A program made the translations under genes and the position numbers. Under the pieces are notes generated by a model that saw only the letters and a program-made list of their open reading frames with translations, was not told where the DNA came from and did not search any database. A DNA stretch of 64,000 nt from Pararhodospirillum photometricum DSM 122 (GTDB taxonomy: Bacteria > Pseudomonadota > Alphaproteobacteria > Rhodospirillales > Rhodospirillaceae): the NCBI RefSeq assembly GCF_000284415.1, contig NC_017059.1, positions 2,247,834 through 2,311,833 on the forward strand, written 5' to 3'. Positions 48,835 to 58,613 of this stretch are shown here, in pieces. How positions within the stretch are numbered: the first letter of the stretch is position 1; the number at the start of each line of letters is the position of its first letter.

Positions 48835-49260
48835 TCATGCCGCTGGCGCCCCGACATCGCGGATGAAGCGCAGGAAAATGCGCCGCACGGCCTCGCCCTG
48901 GGCCTCGACGGCGGCCTCCAGTCCCGGATCGGCCAAAGGCACGGTCTCGGTGTAGGTGGCACGCACGCGCACGGTGTCGGTGGCCGGCTCGTACAACGAA
49001 AGTTCGAGGCTCACGGTGATCCCGGGGGCACTGGGCGAGACGTAATGCTGGAAGCGCAGCAGCCTCGGGGTCAGCACCAGGGTCTCGGCCGGTGCGCTGG
49101 CGGCCTCGCCGACCAAAACCCCGGCAAACGGCCCGACAGCGCGCAGGAAGCCCACGAGATCGCGGGTCAGACGCGGCGCCAGGGGTTCGTCCCAAAAAGC
49201 GTAGGGCGTGGACCACACGCTTTCGCCGCCGGGGGAGGAGAGCAAGGCGGTACCGGTCAA
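48835..49260 (-). CDS. ABC-type transport auxiliary domain protein, probably 5'-truncated
   Basis: 141 residues resembling the C-terminal part of ABC_trans_aux/PqiC-type lipoproteins: YAFWDEPLAPRLTRDLVGFL, then VSLELSLYEP and LADPGLEAAVEAQGEAVRRI. These are normally about 200 residues with a lipoprotein signal. Here the frame starts at TTG 49258-49260 and has no signal peptide or lipobox, so the first 50-60 residues seem lost. The iorA gene starts divergently at 49396. It may be a pseudogene remnant. Confidence 0.55.
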   Translation of the reverse strand: MTGTALLSSPGGESVWSTPYAFWDEPLAPRLTRDLVGFLRAVGPFAGVLVGEAASAPAETLVLTPRLLRFQHYVSPSAPGITVSLELSLYEPATDTVRVRATYTETVPLADPGLEAAVEAQGEAVRRIFLRFIRDVGAPAA

Positions 49261-49395
49261 GGCGCCTTCGGCTCCCCCTCCCCGCCGCAGAAGGATTGCG
49301 GCCCCAAGGCGATTGAGCTAAGGGATCCTGCCGCCCCAAAACGGTCATGAAGCTTTGGGGGGCCAAGGGACCCAAGGACCAGGGGAGAGCAGCCA

Positions 49396-51252
49396 ATGAA
49401 CGCAGTGACCGAGACCGGGGCCAAGCGCCTCCTGTCCGGCAACGAAGCCGTGGCGCATGCGGTATGGGAAGCAGGAGCGGCCTTGGCCAGCGCCTATCCC
49501 GGCACGCCGTCCACGGAAATCCTGGAAGTCCTGGGCGGCTACCCCGACCTGGAAGCCCAGTGGGGCGTCAACGAAAAAGTCGCCCTCGAAGTGGCCATCG
49601 GCGCCTCGCTGGCCGGGGCGCGGTCGTTCTGCGCCATGAAGCACGTGGGCCTCAATGTCGCAGCCGACGCCCTGATGAGCCAGACCCTAGCCGGCGTCAA
49701 CGGCGGTCTGGTCATCGCCGTCGCCGACGACGTCGGCCTGTCGTCGAGCCAAAACGAGCAAGACAGCCGCTACTGGGGCCGCTTCGCCCACCTGCCGGTG
49801 CTGGAGCCCGCCGACGCCCAGGAAGCCCACGCCTTTACCCTGGCCGCCTTCGTCCTCTCCGAAGAATACTCCTGCCCGGTGCTGCTGCGCCTGACCACCC
49901 GGGTCTGCCACGTCAAGACCCTGGTCACCGTCGGCCCGCGCCGTCCCGCGCCTGAGCGGCACTTCATCCGGGAGTCCCGGCGCTGGGTCATGCTGCCCGG
50001 CAACGCCCGGGCCATGATCCCCGCCCAGTTCAAGCGCGAAGCCGCCCTCGCCGAGTTCGCCGAAACCACCGACCTGACCCAGGTCTGGGAAGGGAGCGAT
50101 ACCTCCCTGGGCGTGATCACCAGCGGCCCCGCCGCCCTCTCGGCCCGCGAGGCCCTCCCCGACGTGCCGCTCCTCAAGCTGGGCCTCGGCTACCCCCTGC
50201 CCCTGGAGCGCATCCGAGCCTTCGCCGCCGGGGTCGAAAAGGTGCTGGTCATCGAGGAAACCGAGCCCCTCATCGAGCAGGAACTGCGCGCCGCCGGCCT
50301 CAGCGTCCACGGCAAAGACGTGCTGCCCCGCTTCGGCGAACTCTCGGTCACCGTGCTGCGCGCCGGCGTGCGGACCTTGCGCGGCGAACCCGCCCCAACG
50401 CCCCCGGCCGAGACCCAAACCGCCGTCGCCGCCGCCGCCCAGGTCTTCCCCCGCCCACCCACCATGTGCCCCGGCTGCCCCCACCTCTCGCCGTTCTACT
50501 GCCTATCGCGCCTGCGCAACTCCATCCTCATCAGCGGCGATATCGGCTGCTACACCCTGGGCGCCGGCCAGCCCTGGGACGCCATGGATACCTGCACCTG
50601 CATGGGCGCCTCGCTGACCCTGGCCAACGGTCTCGCCGTCGGCAAAAGCGGCCCCGATGCCAACAAAGCCGTGGTCGCCGTCATCGGCGATTCCACCTTC
50701 TTGCACATGGGCATGCAAGGCCTGCTCAACCTCGTCTACAACCGCGCCAACGTCACCGTGCTCCTCCTCGATAACCGCGCCGTCGGCATGACCGGCGGCC
50801 AAGAGCACCCCGGCACCGGCCTCGACCTCTACGGCAAAGACGCGCCCCGCGTAGACTTCGCCGCCCTGGTCAAAGCCCTCGGCGTCAAAGAAGAGCGCCT
50901 GCACACCGTGGATCCCTACCAGCTCCCCGAGCTGTTCAAGCTGATCCGCAGCGAAATCCAGGTGGACGACGTCTCGGTCATCCTCACCAACCAACCCTGC
51001 GTCCTCACCCATCGCCACAAGGCCCGCCCCGCCCTCAAAGTCGAAGAAGACCAGTGCACCGGCTGCGGCAACTGCCTGCACGTCGGCTGCCCAGCCATCC
51101 AAGTGGTTCGCCGCGACCAGCGCACCACCGCCAGCGGCGCGGTCAAGGATCTCGCCTTCGTGCGTATCGACAGCGCGTTCTGTACCGGCTGCGGCGCCTG
51201 CCTCGGCCCCTGCGGCGCCAAGTGCATCGTTCCCGTGACGGCGGAGGCCTAA
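49396..51252 (+). CDS. iorA: Indolepyruvate:ferredoxin oxidoreductase alpha subunit
   Basis: 618 residues. A pyruvate:ferredoxin-type domain (AYPGTPSTEILEVLGGYPDL) is followed by a TPP-binding domain (CPGCPHLSPFY, GDIGCYTLG near 380, VIGDSTFLHMG near 430, LDNRAVGMTGGQEHP). The C-terminal ferredoxin has two [4Fe-4S] motifs, CTGCGNCLHVGC (about 554) and CTGCGACLGPCGAKC (about 596). It oxidises aryl pyruvates to acyl-CoA, reducing ferredoxin. It is coupled to iorB five bp downstream. Confidence 0.93.
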   Translation: MNAVTETGAKRLLSGNEAVAHAVWEAGAALASAYPGTPSTEILEVLGGYPDLEAQWGVNEKVALEVAIGASLAGARSFCAMKHVGLNVAADALMSQTLAGVNGGLVIAVADDVGLSSSQNEQDSRYWGRFAHLPVLEPADAQEAHAFTLAAFVLSEEYSCPVLLRLTTRVCHVKTLVTVGPRRPAPERHFIRESRRWVMLPGNARAMIPAQFKREAALAEFAETTDLTQVWEGSDTSLGVITSGPAALSAREALPDVPLLKLGLGYPLPLERIRAFAAGVEKVLVIEETEPLIEQELRAAGLSVHGKDVLPRFGELSVTVLRAGVRTLRGEPAPTPPAETQTAVAAAAQVFPRPPTMCPGCPHLSPFYCLSRLRNSILISGDIGCYTLGAGQPWDAMDTCTCMGASLTLANGLAVGKSGPDANKAVVAVIGDSTFLHMGMQGLLNLVYNRANVTVLLLDNRAVGMTGGQEHPGTGLDLYGKDAPRVDFAALVKALGVKEERLHTVDPYQLPELFKLIRSEIQVDDVSVILTNQPCVLTHRHKARPALKVEEDQCTGCGNCLHVGCPAIQVVRRDQRTTASGAVKDLAFVRIDSAFCTGCGACLGPCGAKCIVPVTAEA

Positions 51253-51257
51253 GAAGC

Positions 51258-51890
51258 ATGAACACCTGTGTAAGCGTTCCCCCAGCGACCCTGGCCGACA
51301 CCGTCACCAACGTCATGCTCTGCGGCATCGGCGGCCAAGGCGTCCTCACCGCCGCCGAAGTTCTGGCCGCCGCCGCCGTCCGCGAAGGCTTCGATGTCAA
51401 AAAAACCGAAGTCGCCGGCATGGCCCAGCGCGGCGGCGTCGTCACCTCCCATGTCCGCATGGGCCCGCGCGTCCTCGCCCCCGCCATCGCCCCCGGCGAA
51501 GCCGATATCCTGATCGGCTTCGAGGCCGCCGAGGCCCTGCGCGGCGCCGCCCACCTGCGCCCCGGCGCCGTCATCGTCGTCAGTGACCTCCAGGTCAAAC
51601 CCCCAGTCGTCCACCAAGGCCTGTTCGCCTACCCCGACGACCCCATCAGCGCCCTGCGCGCCCAGGGCTGGACCGTCCGCGCCATCCCGGCCCGCGATAT
51701 CGCCGAGCGCCTGGGCAGCCTCCGCCTGATGAACACCGTCATGCTCGGCGCCATCGGCGACCTCCTCCCCGTCCCCGCCACCGTCCTGCGCGCCCAGGTC
51801 GTGGACAACTTCCGCAAACGCAAACCCGCCCTCGCCGACCTCAACGGCCAAGCCTTCGACGAAGGGCGTGCGGCGGCGGAGCGGGGGTAA
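51258..51890 (+). CDS. iorB: Indolepyruvate:ferredoxin oxidoreductase beta subunit
   Basis: 210 residues with NVMLCGIGGQGVLTAAEVLA and VAGMAQRGGVVTSHVRMG, the gamma-type oxidoreductase domain of IorB. It completes the enzyme with IorA. ATG 51258 is used although the frame runs back to 51054 inside iorA. The end is followed by a purine-rich GGGAAG-type low-complexity tract (51890-51931). Confidence 0.93.
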   Translation: MNTCVSVPPATLADTVTNVMLCGIGGQGVLTAAEVLAAAAVREGFDVKKTEVAGMAQRGGVVTSHVRMGPRVLAPAIAPGEADILIGFEAAEALRGAAHLRPGAVIVVSDLQVKPPVVHQGLFAYPDDPISALRAQGWTVRAIPARDIAERLGSLRLMNTVMLGAIGDLLPVPATVLRAQVVDNFRKRKPALADLNGQAFDEGRAAAERG

Positions 51891-51950
51891 GGGGAAGGGC
51901 AGAGGGGAAGGGGAAGGGAAGGGGAAGAAGGAAAAATTAATGAAAGAAAG

Positions 51951-52005
51951 CGGAGGTCTGGAGGCGTCAGCCTCCAGGCGGGTTCGGGCGGCAGCCCGAC
52001 GCTCC
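51951..52005. repeat. Family L repeat, partial copy
   Basis: GGAGGTCTGGAGGCGTCAGC, CCTCCAGGCGGG, then TTCGGGCGGCAGCCCGACGC. It matches the left half of the large copies (GCCTGGAGGCnnnnGCCTCCAGACCTCC). It lies between the convergent iorB and coq7 genes. Confidence 0.75.
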
Positions 52006-52012
52006 CGAAGCG

Positions 52013-52582
52013 CTACACCCGCTCAGAGAGCCAGATCGCGAGGCGGGTGCCGGATTTGATGGCGCCGCGCAGGAGGGGATAGGCGGGGGCTTGTTCGGCG
52101 CCGTGGGCGAGGGCTGTGGCGCGGTGGTGAGCTTCCTCGGCGCGGAAGGTTTCCAAGGTATCGCGCAGCGGGGCCTCGTCGTCGTCCAGGCTGTGAACTT
52201 GGTCCAGATAGTGGCCGTCGATGACTTCCTCGACGGCGGCGGTGCAGGCCATGGCGGCGCGATCGCCGAGAAGGGCGGTGCCGGCGCCCAGGGCAAAGCC
52301 GGCGACATGCCACAAGGGGGCTAAGAGCGTGGGGCGGGCCCGGCGTTCGACCATGAGGGTGGTGAAGGTGGCGAGGTGGTGTTCCTCGGCGGCCTGCATT
52401 TCGGCAACGACGCGGGCATGGGGCGAGCCGCGCCACGCCAAGACAGCCTGCTGGCCTTGGTAGATCCGAACGGCTCCGTATTCCCCGGCGTGATCGACTC
52501 GCAGCACGCGGTCGATGTGCTGGGCTTGGGAGGGGTCGCCGGGGCGGCGCCGGCGGGGGTGGGAACGCGAGACGGAAGGCAT
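52013..52582 (-). CDS. coq7: Coq7-type demethoxyubiquinone hydroxylase
   Basis: 189 residues with the di-iron motifs DHAGEYGAVRIYQGQ, AAEEHHLATF and later EVIDGHY and AEEAHH (ExxH repeats). It hydroxylates 5-demethoxyubiquinone in ubiquinone synthesis, working with COQ9 (8.0-8.7 kb). It has the two-repeat length of bacterial Coq7. It is convergent with iorB. Confidence 0.93.
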   Translation of the reverse strand: MPSVSRSHPRRRRPGDPSQAQHIDRVLRVDHAGEYGAVRIYQGQQAVLAWRGSPHARVVAEMQAAEEHHLATFTTLMVERRARPTLLAPLWHVAGFALGAGTALLGDRAAMACTAAVEEVIDGHYLDQVHSLDDDEAPLRDTLETFRAEEAHHRATALAHGAEQAPAYPLLRGAIKSGTRLAIWLSERV

Positions 52583-52669
52583 GGGGGGAGGCTCCTTGAC
52601 GGTCCAACGCTCTGCCCGATATGGGGCGCCACACAGCGCCCCACCAGGACCGGATCAAGGGAAGAGGCG

Positions 52670-54178
52670 CTAACGGGCGTAAAAGGCCGTGACCACGGCA
52701 AGGGGCGCTGCGACCAATCCCAAAACCGCGGCCGCGACCGGTGCCAGGGCGAGGAAAGGCCACCCCCGACGCCCCTCGCGCAGCGCGGGCAGGAGAAACA
52801 GGGTCAGGGGAAGCAGAGGGAGAAGGTATCGGCCCTGTGGCCCCTGAACACTGGGATAGTGAAGGTGGGTCCACACAAGATACTGAGAGAGATAGATTCC
52901 CTCAATACAGGCAAACAGCACGAGCAAAGCCAGGGCAGCCTCGGCCCACGCGATGCGCTTTACCGCCTCACGGCAGCTATCCCCCACCATGGCCACGGCC
53001 AGGGCGCCATAGCAAAACCCGTAATACCACGTGGGCATGAGGACCTGGAGCCATCCCAGCACCCCGATCATGGTCAAGGGGATGGTGGCATCTGCCAGCA
53101 AGGTTTTCCAGGGAAGGGTGAGGATCAACGCGGGGTGGGCCAGGAGGTAGCGGGCCTGTTCCTTGGGGTTGGGGCCTGGATAGACGAGATCGGGGCCTCC
53201 GGCCGGATTGGGCAGCACCGCCGGCGGGTGGATAATCTGTCCTCCCATCGTTCCCTGGGCGAGGATGGCCCACCCGATGGCCAAGGCGCACCCGCCGGCG
53301 ATGACCAGAAGGCGGCGCGTCAGTTCCTGGCGCACGAGGCCCGGCCACGGCAGCAGCAGGAGAGCGAGGAGGGGAAAGTAGGGGGGCTTGGCCAAGGCCA
53401 CGGCCAAAAATGCCGCTCCCGCCCCCCACCAGGCCCCCTGGTGCAGGGCTGGGCGGCTGGGGTCTTGGCGGGTGAGGAGAGCGGCTCCGAGAACACTGGT
53501 GGCGATGATCACCCCGTCTTGGTTCAAGGATCCGGCCAGCGACAAGGTCATGGGGACGCACAGTGTGCAAAGCAGCACAAGATGCCCCCGCCGGGCCACG
53601 GTTAGAGCCGCCGCGCCGAGGGTCACAAACGCCAGCAAGGAGCCCAAGCGTCCGATGATGAACACGCCATAAGGGGAATCAACAACTGGCCGGGCCAGCG
53701 CCACCAGAGCCGCCGAGGGCAGGTAAAAATGAGGGAGATAGGTGGCAATCGGGCCGATTTCGTAAAACTTTTTTTCCCCTGTCCAGGGCGTGAGCGGCAA
53801 GGAGAGGAGCTGATTTCGGCTGATGACCTCTCCTCGCAGGATGATAAATCCCATGTGATAGAGCGCAGGATCACCCTTGATGCCCGATCCGATGAATTCT
53901 TGTCCGCTGATGTGAACGGTTGAGGCCCGGTGGCCAAAGACAACGCCGTGCGAGAGCGCGTGGACCCGCAGGGCATGCGCCGTTTCGTCAGCCACTTGGC
54001 CCGGGGGGACGATGTAGGTGTAGAAAAGGCAGGCCGGGACGGCAACTCCTAGAAAAAGGATGGCGAGAAAAGGGCCTCGACGCCTCTCGAAGCGGTCAGA
54101 GAGGCTGATCAGTCGAGTAAAAATATTTTTTAACAAAGCAACGCCCTTCGCTCCCGAAGCGCTCTCCCTTCCGGGCAT
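52670..54178 (-). CDS. DUF2142-like polytopic membrane protein
   Basis: About 502 residues with some ten or more predicted membrane helices and DUF2142-like features: PPGQVADETAHALRVHALSH near the start, then VYPGPNPKEQARYLLAHP and QGRYLLPLLPLTLFLLPAL. Such proteins occur in polysaccharide and cell-surface loci and may use lipid-linked sugars. ATG 54178 is chosen (AGAGGA nine bases upstream); longer starts at 54226, 54304 or 54400 are in AT-rich leader. It is divergent from the glycosyltransferase gene. Confidence 0.75.
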   Translation of the reverse strand: MPGRESASGAKGVALLKNIFTRLISLSDRFERRRGPFLAILFLGVAVPACLFYTYIVPPGQVADETAHALRVHALSHGVVFGHRASTVHISGQEFIGSGIKGDPALYHMGFIILRGEVISRNQLLSLPLTPWTGEKKFYEIGPIATYLPHFYLPSAALVALARPVVDSPYGVFIIGRLGSLLAFVTLGAAALTVARRGHLVLLCTLCVPMTLSLAGSLNQDGVIIATSVLGAALLTRQDPSRPALHQGAWWGAGAAFLAVALAKPPYFPLLALLLLPWPGLVRQELTRRLLVIAGGCALAIGWAILAQGTMGGQIIHPPAVLPNPAGGPDLVYPGPNPKEQARYLLAHPALILTLPWKTLLADATIPLTMIGVLGWLQVLMPTWYYGFCYGALAVAMVGDSCREAVKRIAWAEAALALLVLFACIEGIYLSQYLVWTHLHYPSVQGPQGRYLLPLLPLTLFLLPALREGRRGWPFLALAPVAAAVLGLVAAPLAVVTAFYAR

Positions 54179-54360
54179 CTCACAGTTCCTCTTTTTCGGA
54201 TCATCACGCAGACATAAAGCAAGCATCTCCAGGTCTTTGTCTGAAGTCTGGATTTGCTTGATTTCGTGTTTTGTCAATGCTATCAAAGACGGCGCCCTGG
54301 CCATGATAAGCCCGGCAGGACGAACCTCTTGAAAATGAACGAGGAAGGATAAAACTCCGC

Positions 54361-55149
54361 ATGGTCGAAGGCAAGCGCGTTGCCGTCGTTCTCCCGGCAT
54401 ACAACGCGGCGCGAACCCTGGCGCAAACCGTTCAGGAAATTCCCCGCGACCTCGTCGATGACATCATCCTGACCGACGACGCCAGTACGGATGATACCCT
54501 CGCCGTTGCCAAGGCGCTGGGAATCACCACCGTGCGCCATGACCAAAACCGGGGCTATGGCGGCAATCAAAAGACCTGTTATCAGGCGGCCCTTGCGGCG
54601 GGAGCCGATGTTGTCGTCATGCTCCACCCTGATTACCAGTACTCCCCACGTCTGATCCCGGCGATGGTCGCCATGATCGCGTCCGGGCATTACGATGTGG
54701 TGTTGGGGAGCCGGATTCTCGGAACGGGGGCCCTCAAAGGGGGGATGCCCCTTTACAAATATATTGCTAACCGCGCATTGACTTTCTTTCAAAATATTAT
54801 GGTTAAGCAAAAGCTTTCAGAATACCACACGGGCTATCGAGCTTTTAGTCGCAACGTTCTGGAAGAGTTGCCTCTTCTTCGTTGTTCAGACGATTTTGTC
54901 TTCGACAACGAGATGTTGGCTCAGGCGATCTTGCGAGACTACAGAATCGGCGAAATTTCCTGTCCGACCCGCTATTTTGCCGAGGCTTCGTCCATCAACT
55001 TCCGCCGCAGTGTGGTCTATGGTCTGGGCGTGGTCGCGACCTCGCTGCGGCTGTGGGCGCACCGCCTCTCCCTGCGCCAGGACCCCCTCTTCGCCCCCGG
55101 CGACGAGGGTCGGCTCCCCAGCGCCTCAAAGGCTCCGGTCACCCCATGA
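54361..55149 (+). CDS. Family 2 glycosyltransferase
   Basis: 262 residues of the GT-A fold: [45 protein letters not shown] and [10 protein letters not shown], the last carrying the divalent-metal site. It resembles dolichyl- or undecaprenyl-phosphate sugar transferases of GT2, but has no C-terminal membrane domain. It would transfer a sugar to a lipid carrier or protein. The middle part (about 54.75-54.95 kb) is AT-richer than the window. It overlaps the next gene by four bases. Confidence 0.85.
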   Translation: MVEGKRVAVVLPAYNAARTLAQTVQEIPRDLVDDIILTDDASTDDTLAVAKALGITTVRHDQNRGYGGNQKTCYQAALAAGADVVVMLHPDYQYSPRLIPAMVAMIASGHYDVVLGSRILGTGALKGGMPLYKYIANRALTFFQNIMVKQKLSEYHTGYRAFSRNVLEELPLLRCSDDFVFDNEMLAQAILRDYRIGEISCPTRYFAEASSINFRRSVVYGLGVVATSLRLWAHRLSLRQDPLFAPGDEGRLPSASKAPVTP

Positions 55150-55841
55150 TGCAGGCCTTGCGGATCGCCCTCGCGGCGACGGTCCTTCTGCTCGCCCTCG
55201 GCGGTGCGCTCTACCAAGCCGGGGGGGGGCTCGATCCCACGGCTCTCGCCGTGTGGGCCCAATCCCTCGCACAAACCAGCGGCCATGCCTGGGTGCTGCT
55301 CCTGCTCGCCCAGGTTCTGATCGCCGCCGCCGGGATTCTTCCGGCCTCGCTTCTGTGCTTGTTGTCCGGCACCCTCTTTGGGTTTTGGGCCGGGTTTGGT
55401 CTGTCGTCCGTGGGCACCTTCTTGGGGGCATTCCTGAGCTTTGCCCTGACGCGCTCCTTTTTGCGGCCTGCTCTGGTTGCCCGTCTGGAACGTCTGCGCC
55501 GCTTTCGTCGGGTTGATACCGCCTTCGCCGCTGGCGGCTGGCGCCTCGTGTGTTTGGCCCGCCTCTCCCCGGTCATGCCCTTTGCCCTGACCAGTTTGTC
55601 GTTGGGGCTTTCTTCCGTGCGGTTTCGCGAGTATGCCCTGGGCACGCTGGCTTGCCTGCCCGCCATGGCCGGCTATGTGGCGGCTGGCACCTTGTTGACC
55701 GAGGGCCTGGGCGCTTGGCAGGACCAGCAGGAAACCTTGGGATGGCTCAGTGCCGGGGTTGGCGCCGTGGCCACCGTGGGCCTTGTCGCCTATGGCGGCC
55801 ACCTTCTGGCGCGGGCCCTGCGCGGGGCCGAAGCCTCTTAA
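55146..55841 (+). CDS. TVP38/TMEM64 (DedA-like) membrane protein
   Basis: 231 residues with five or six membrane helices and the SNARE-associated/TVP38 signature: [39 protein letters not shown] and [19 protein letters not shown]. These proteins help move lipids between leaflets. ATG 55146 overlaps the glycosyltransferase stop, so the pair is probably one unit of surface lipid or glycan biosynthesis (inference). Confidence 0.88.
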   Translation: MMQALRIALAATVLLLALGGALYQAGGGLDPTALAVWAQSLAQTSGHAWVLLLLAQVLIAAAGILPASLLCLLSGTLFGFWAGFGLSSVGTFLGAFLSFALTRSFLRPALVARLERLRRFRRVDTAFAAGGWRLVCLARLSPVMPFALTSLSLGLSSVRFREYALGTLACLPAMAGYVAAGTLLTEGLGAWQDQQETLGWLSAGVGAVATVGLVAYGGHLLARALRGAEAS

Positions 55842-55847
55842 GAGACC

Positions 55848-55884
55848 GAGGGGTCTGGGGAGGCCGCGCCTCCCCAGCCGTCCT
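55848..55884. repeat. Family S repeat, single copy
   Basis: Reverse-orientation unit with centre GCCGCGCC, between the convergent TVP38 and dsbB genes, followed by T residues. Confidence 0.85.
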
Positions 55885-55887
55885 TTT

Positions 55888-56406
55888 TTAGGCCGTGCGC
55901 CGAGCGACCCCCGCGCTCACCGCCGCCAGAATCAAACACAGCCCAAAATTATACCCAGCAAAACTGATCCCCCCCAGCGTCCACCCGGGCTCGTCGCAGC
56001 GCGGCGTTTCCGGCTTGGCCTGCGCCAAGGCCGCCCGAAGATCGGATAGCGAGGTCGCCGCCGGCGGTTTGGGGCCCGCCCCACAGGCGGCCGTGCCAGC
56101 CCACCAATGCGCCTCGACCCCGACATGGTAGCCCGCCACCACCATGTTCACGCCCAGAACCACGGCGATCGCGCCCAGCAGGCGCCGCCGCCAGAGGTCC
56201 GAAAGCGTGGGCTGGAAGGCGAGGGCGGCCAAAACGGCCACGGCAACCCAGGGGCCCCGCTGAACCAAACAAAGGATGCACGGCTCAATCCCCAGACCGA
56301 CCTGGGCATACACGACCCCGAGCAGCACGCCGCCCGCGACCAGAAGCAGCGCAAGAGCCAGGGCACGGACCCGATCGAACGGGGCCAAGGAGACGCGGGA
56401 GGTCAT
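55888..56406 (-). CDS. dsbB: Disulfide bond formation protein DsbB
   Basis: 172 residues with four membrane helices. The first Cys pair is in EPCILCLVQR (about 42-46); the second lies in the periplasmic loop (TAACG ... RCDEP). It reoxidises DsbA with quinone. ATG 56406 is used; an in-frame TTG precedes it. It ends beside the family S repeat at 55848-55884. Confidence 0.9.
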   Translation of the reverse strand: MTSRVSLAPFDRVRALALALLLVAGGVLLGVVYAQVGLGIEPCILCLVQRGPWVAVAVLAALAFQPTLSDLWRRRLLGAIAVVLGVNMVVAGYHVGVEAHWWAGTAACGAGPKPPAATSLSDLRAALAQAKPETPRCDEPGWTLGGISFAGYNFGLCLILAAVSAGVARRTA

Positions 56407-56421
56407 CAATACATGCTCCGG

Positions 56422-57069
56422 TTAAAAGCCGCAGGGCCGTTCCAAGATCCCCAGGACCTCCTCGTCCGGCACCGGAACGTGGAATTCGCCGCGCTGGGCC
56501 AAGGCGGCCTCCAGGCGCTGGTGGTAGTCCTGACGGGGGATCTCGACAGCCCCCAGCGAGCACAGGTGGTCGGTGGTGAACTGGGTATCCAGAAGGTGGA
56601 AGCCGCCGCGCTTGAGGCGGGCCACCAGATGGCACAGGGCTACCTTGGACGCATCGGCCATGCGCGAGAACATGCTCTCGCCAAAAAAGGCCCCGCCCAG
56701 GGCCAAGCCATAGAGGCCGCCAACCAGCGAGCCCGACGACCAGCACTCGACGCTGTGGGCCATCCCTAAGCGGTGAAGGTCGCTGAAAACCCGGGTAATG
56801 CGGTCATTGATCCAGGTTTCGCGCCGTACCGGAGTGAGGGAGGCGCAGCCCTTGAGCACGGCGGAAAAGGCGCTATCGACGGTGACGCTAAAGGCGCCCT
56901 TGCGCAGGACCTTGCGCAACGAGCGCGACACCTTGAGCCCGTCGAGGGGCAAGATGCCGCGTTTTTCGGGGTCAACCCAATACAAGCGGGGATCGTCATG
57001 GGCCCGGGCCATGGGGAAAACGCCACTGGCGTAGGCCCGCACAACAACCTCGGGAGTCAGGGTGAACAT
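56422..57069 (-). CDS. aat: Leucyl/phenylalanyl-tRNA-protein transferase
   Basis: 215 residues with [47 protein letters not shown] and [20 protein letters not shown], diagnostic of Aat. It adds Leu or Phe to N-terminal Lys/Arg, marking proteins for ClpAP. It lies 15 bp upstream of dsbB on the same strand. Confidence 0.95.
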   Translation of the reverse strand: MFTLTPEVVVRAYASGVFPMARAHDDPRLYWVDPEKRGILPLDGLKVSRSLRKVLRKGAFSVTVDSAFSAVLKGCASLTPVRRETWINDRITRVFSDLHRLGMAHSVECWSSGSLVGGLYGLALGGAFFGESMFSRMADASKVALCHLVARLKRGGFHLLDTQFTTDHLCSLGAVEIPRQDYHQRLEAALAQRGEFHVPVPDEEVLGILERPCGF

Positions 57070-57143
57070 GGCGGAGGTCCTTGCTGGGTGACGGGGCGGT
57101 GGTCCTCGGGGAGGAGAGAGAAAAAAGACGGCGACGCCGGGGT

Positions 57144-58337
57144 TCAGGCCCGTTCATCCGGTCCCGGGGTCAGGCCATAGGGCGCAACCAGCGTCCACAG
57201 GTGGGGAGGGATCATGGCTTTGAGGCGCTTGGGGTAATGCTGGCGCAGGTGGACAATCGCCTCCAGGGCCTTCATCTCGACGCGGGTGCGGGCGAATTCC
57301 AGACCGCGTGGGCCGGTGCGCGGCATCAACCACGCGACAATGGGCCGGGCCCAATCGGGCATGGAACGCAGCGGCAGGCCGCCGGCCGCGCGCTCGACGT
57401 TGGCCAGGAAGCCCTTGACCGCGCTAAAGCGCTTGCCCGCCGAGGTGGGGGCGGACAGCCGGACCTCGTCGCCCAACAGGTCGAGCACCGCTTGGCCCCG
57501 GGCGTTGCGCACCAAGACCCACTGTTCGCCCCGGCCGCCCATATAGCCCACCGTCAGGTCGGCCAAGGCATTGGTGTAGTCCACGCAGGCCCGGCAGGTC
57601 AGGGGGAAGAAGTCGGCGGGCAGGGTGGACAACGGCAGCTTGAGGAAGGGGATGTGGCGGACCCGACCATCGGTGAAGCGCATTTCCACGTGGTAGTTGG
57701 CCAGGAACTCCAGATACGTCACCGTCTCGGGGGCCGGGGTCAGGACGCCCAGGAAGCGGTGGAAATTCTCGGTGGTGGTGTTGTCCGAGCACGGAATGCC
57801 GATCACCGTGATCTCGTCGAAGCCCAGGCTCTCTTCCAGTTCCCGCAAGGGGTAGATCTGGCAGGGCACGCCGATGACCGCCAGCCGACGGATCCCCCGG
57901 GCCCGGGCGGGTTCCAGTTCGGCCAGCAAGGGGGCATAGCCCATGCGCATGCCGCGACAGCGCTTCATGTCGGCGGGATCAGTCACCAAGGTGGGCACCG
58001 GCCGCCAGCGGTCGGCGGGGTCGGCGGCCATGGCCAGCACGGCCTCCACCTGTCCGCTCTCCAGAAGGCGCTCGGCCAGACGGGTGGTGATGCCGGTCCA
58101 CTGGGCACCCTCGCGCGGCTCCTTGAGAGCGGCTTGAACCATGGCCGTATAGGGGCCGAAAAACAGCTCGTCGGCGCGCTCGGGGTCGCGGGCGCGGCCG
58201 TGGATCCGCGCTTCCAGGCGGGCGTAATCGGGGTGGATGAACTGGCACGCCCGGCCACAGCGGCGGGGATCGCTGCTGCGCGAGACGCCGCAGTCGGTGC
58301 ACAAGGCGCGGGCGGGGGCGGTCGTTTCTGCCGTCAT
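57144..58337 (-). CDS. bciB: BciB-type (F420-hydrogenase-beta-like) divinyl chlorophyllide reductase
   Basis: 397 residues of the coenzyme F420 hydrogenase/dehydrogenase beta family. The N-terminal Cys cluster (C13, C16, C27, C31) precedes [19 protein letters not shown], and [20 protein letters not shown] carries further Cys. This layout matches BciB, the ferredoxin-dependent 8-vinyl reductase of bacteriochlorophyll synthesis. Other members reduce F420-like or unrelated substrates, so the role is inferred. It stands alone; no other photosynthesis gene is adjacent. Confidence 0.75.
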   Translation of the reverse strand: MTAETTAPARALCTDCGVSRSSDPRRCGRACQFIHPDYARLEARIHGRARDPERADELFFGPYTAMVQAALKEPREGAQWTGITTRLAERLLESGQVEAVLAMAADPADRWRPVPTLVTDPADMKRCRGMRMGYAPLLAELEPARARGIRRLAVIGVPCQIYPLRELEESLGFDEITVIGIPCSDNTTTENFHRFLGVLTPAPETVTYLEFLANYHVEMRFTDGRVRHIPFLKLPLSTLPADFFPLTCRACVDYTNALADLTVGYMGGRGEQWVLVRNARGQAVLDLLGDEVRLSAPTSAGKRFSAVKGFLANVERAAGGLPLRSMPDWARPIVAWLMPRTGPRGLEFARTRVEMKALEAIVHLRQHYPKRLKAMIPPHLWTLVAPYGLTPGPDERA

Positions 58338-58425
58338 GGAAAGGGTCCCTGGGGTGGAGCCAGCGGCGCGACCTTAGGGCATGACTGGCTGGGACGCCAG
58401 TCCCCTCGGGGGGGGGAAGAAAGGG

Positions 58426-58490
58426 AAGGCTGGGCAGGCGGGCCTCCCCAGGAGTGGAGGGGTCTGGGGAGGCCCGCCTGCCCAGCCTTC
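58426..58490. repeat. Family S repeat, inverted pair with shared private variant
   Basis: Two units nearly back to back. Both carry GGGCAGGC where the family has GGGGAGGC, in mirror positions, and the left unit lacks its ACCCCTC arm. It lies in the 276-base divergent gap between bciB and trpB2, which shows nothing else. Confidence 0.87.
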
Positions 58491-58613
58491 CCTTCCCTTT
58501 TTCCGACGGGTTGCGCCACTTCATGGCAATCCTGTGGCAGGAGGGTTGGCAGAGGCCACGGCAAAGGCGTAGAAGGGCGGTGTTTTCCCCCCAGAAAGCG
58601 AGGGCTTTCGTTG

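Noticed and set aside
51890-51931. GGGAAG-rich tract after iorB as a regulatory repeat
   Set aside because: It is low-complexity purine sequence without structure or clear function.
57081-58613. N-terminal extension of the trpB2 frame
   Set aside because: It is antisense to bciB and runs through repeat units; TrpB2 homology begins only at 58614.
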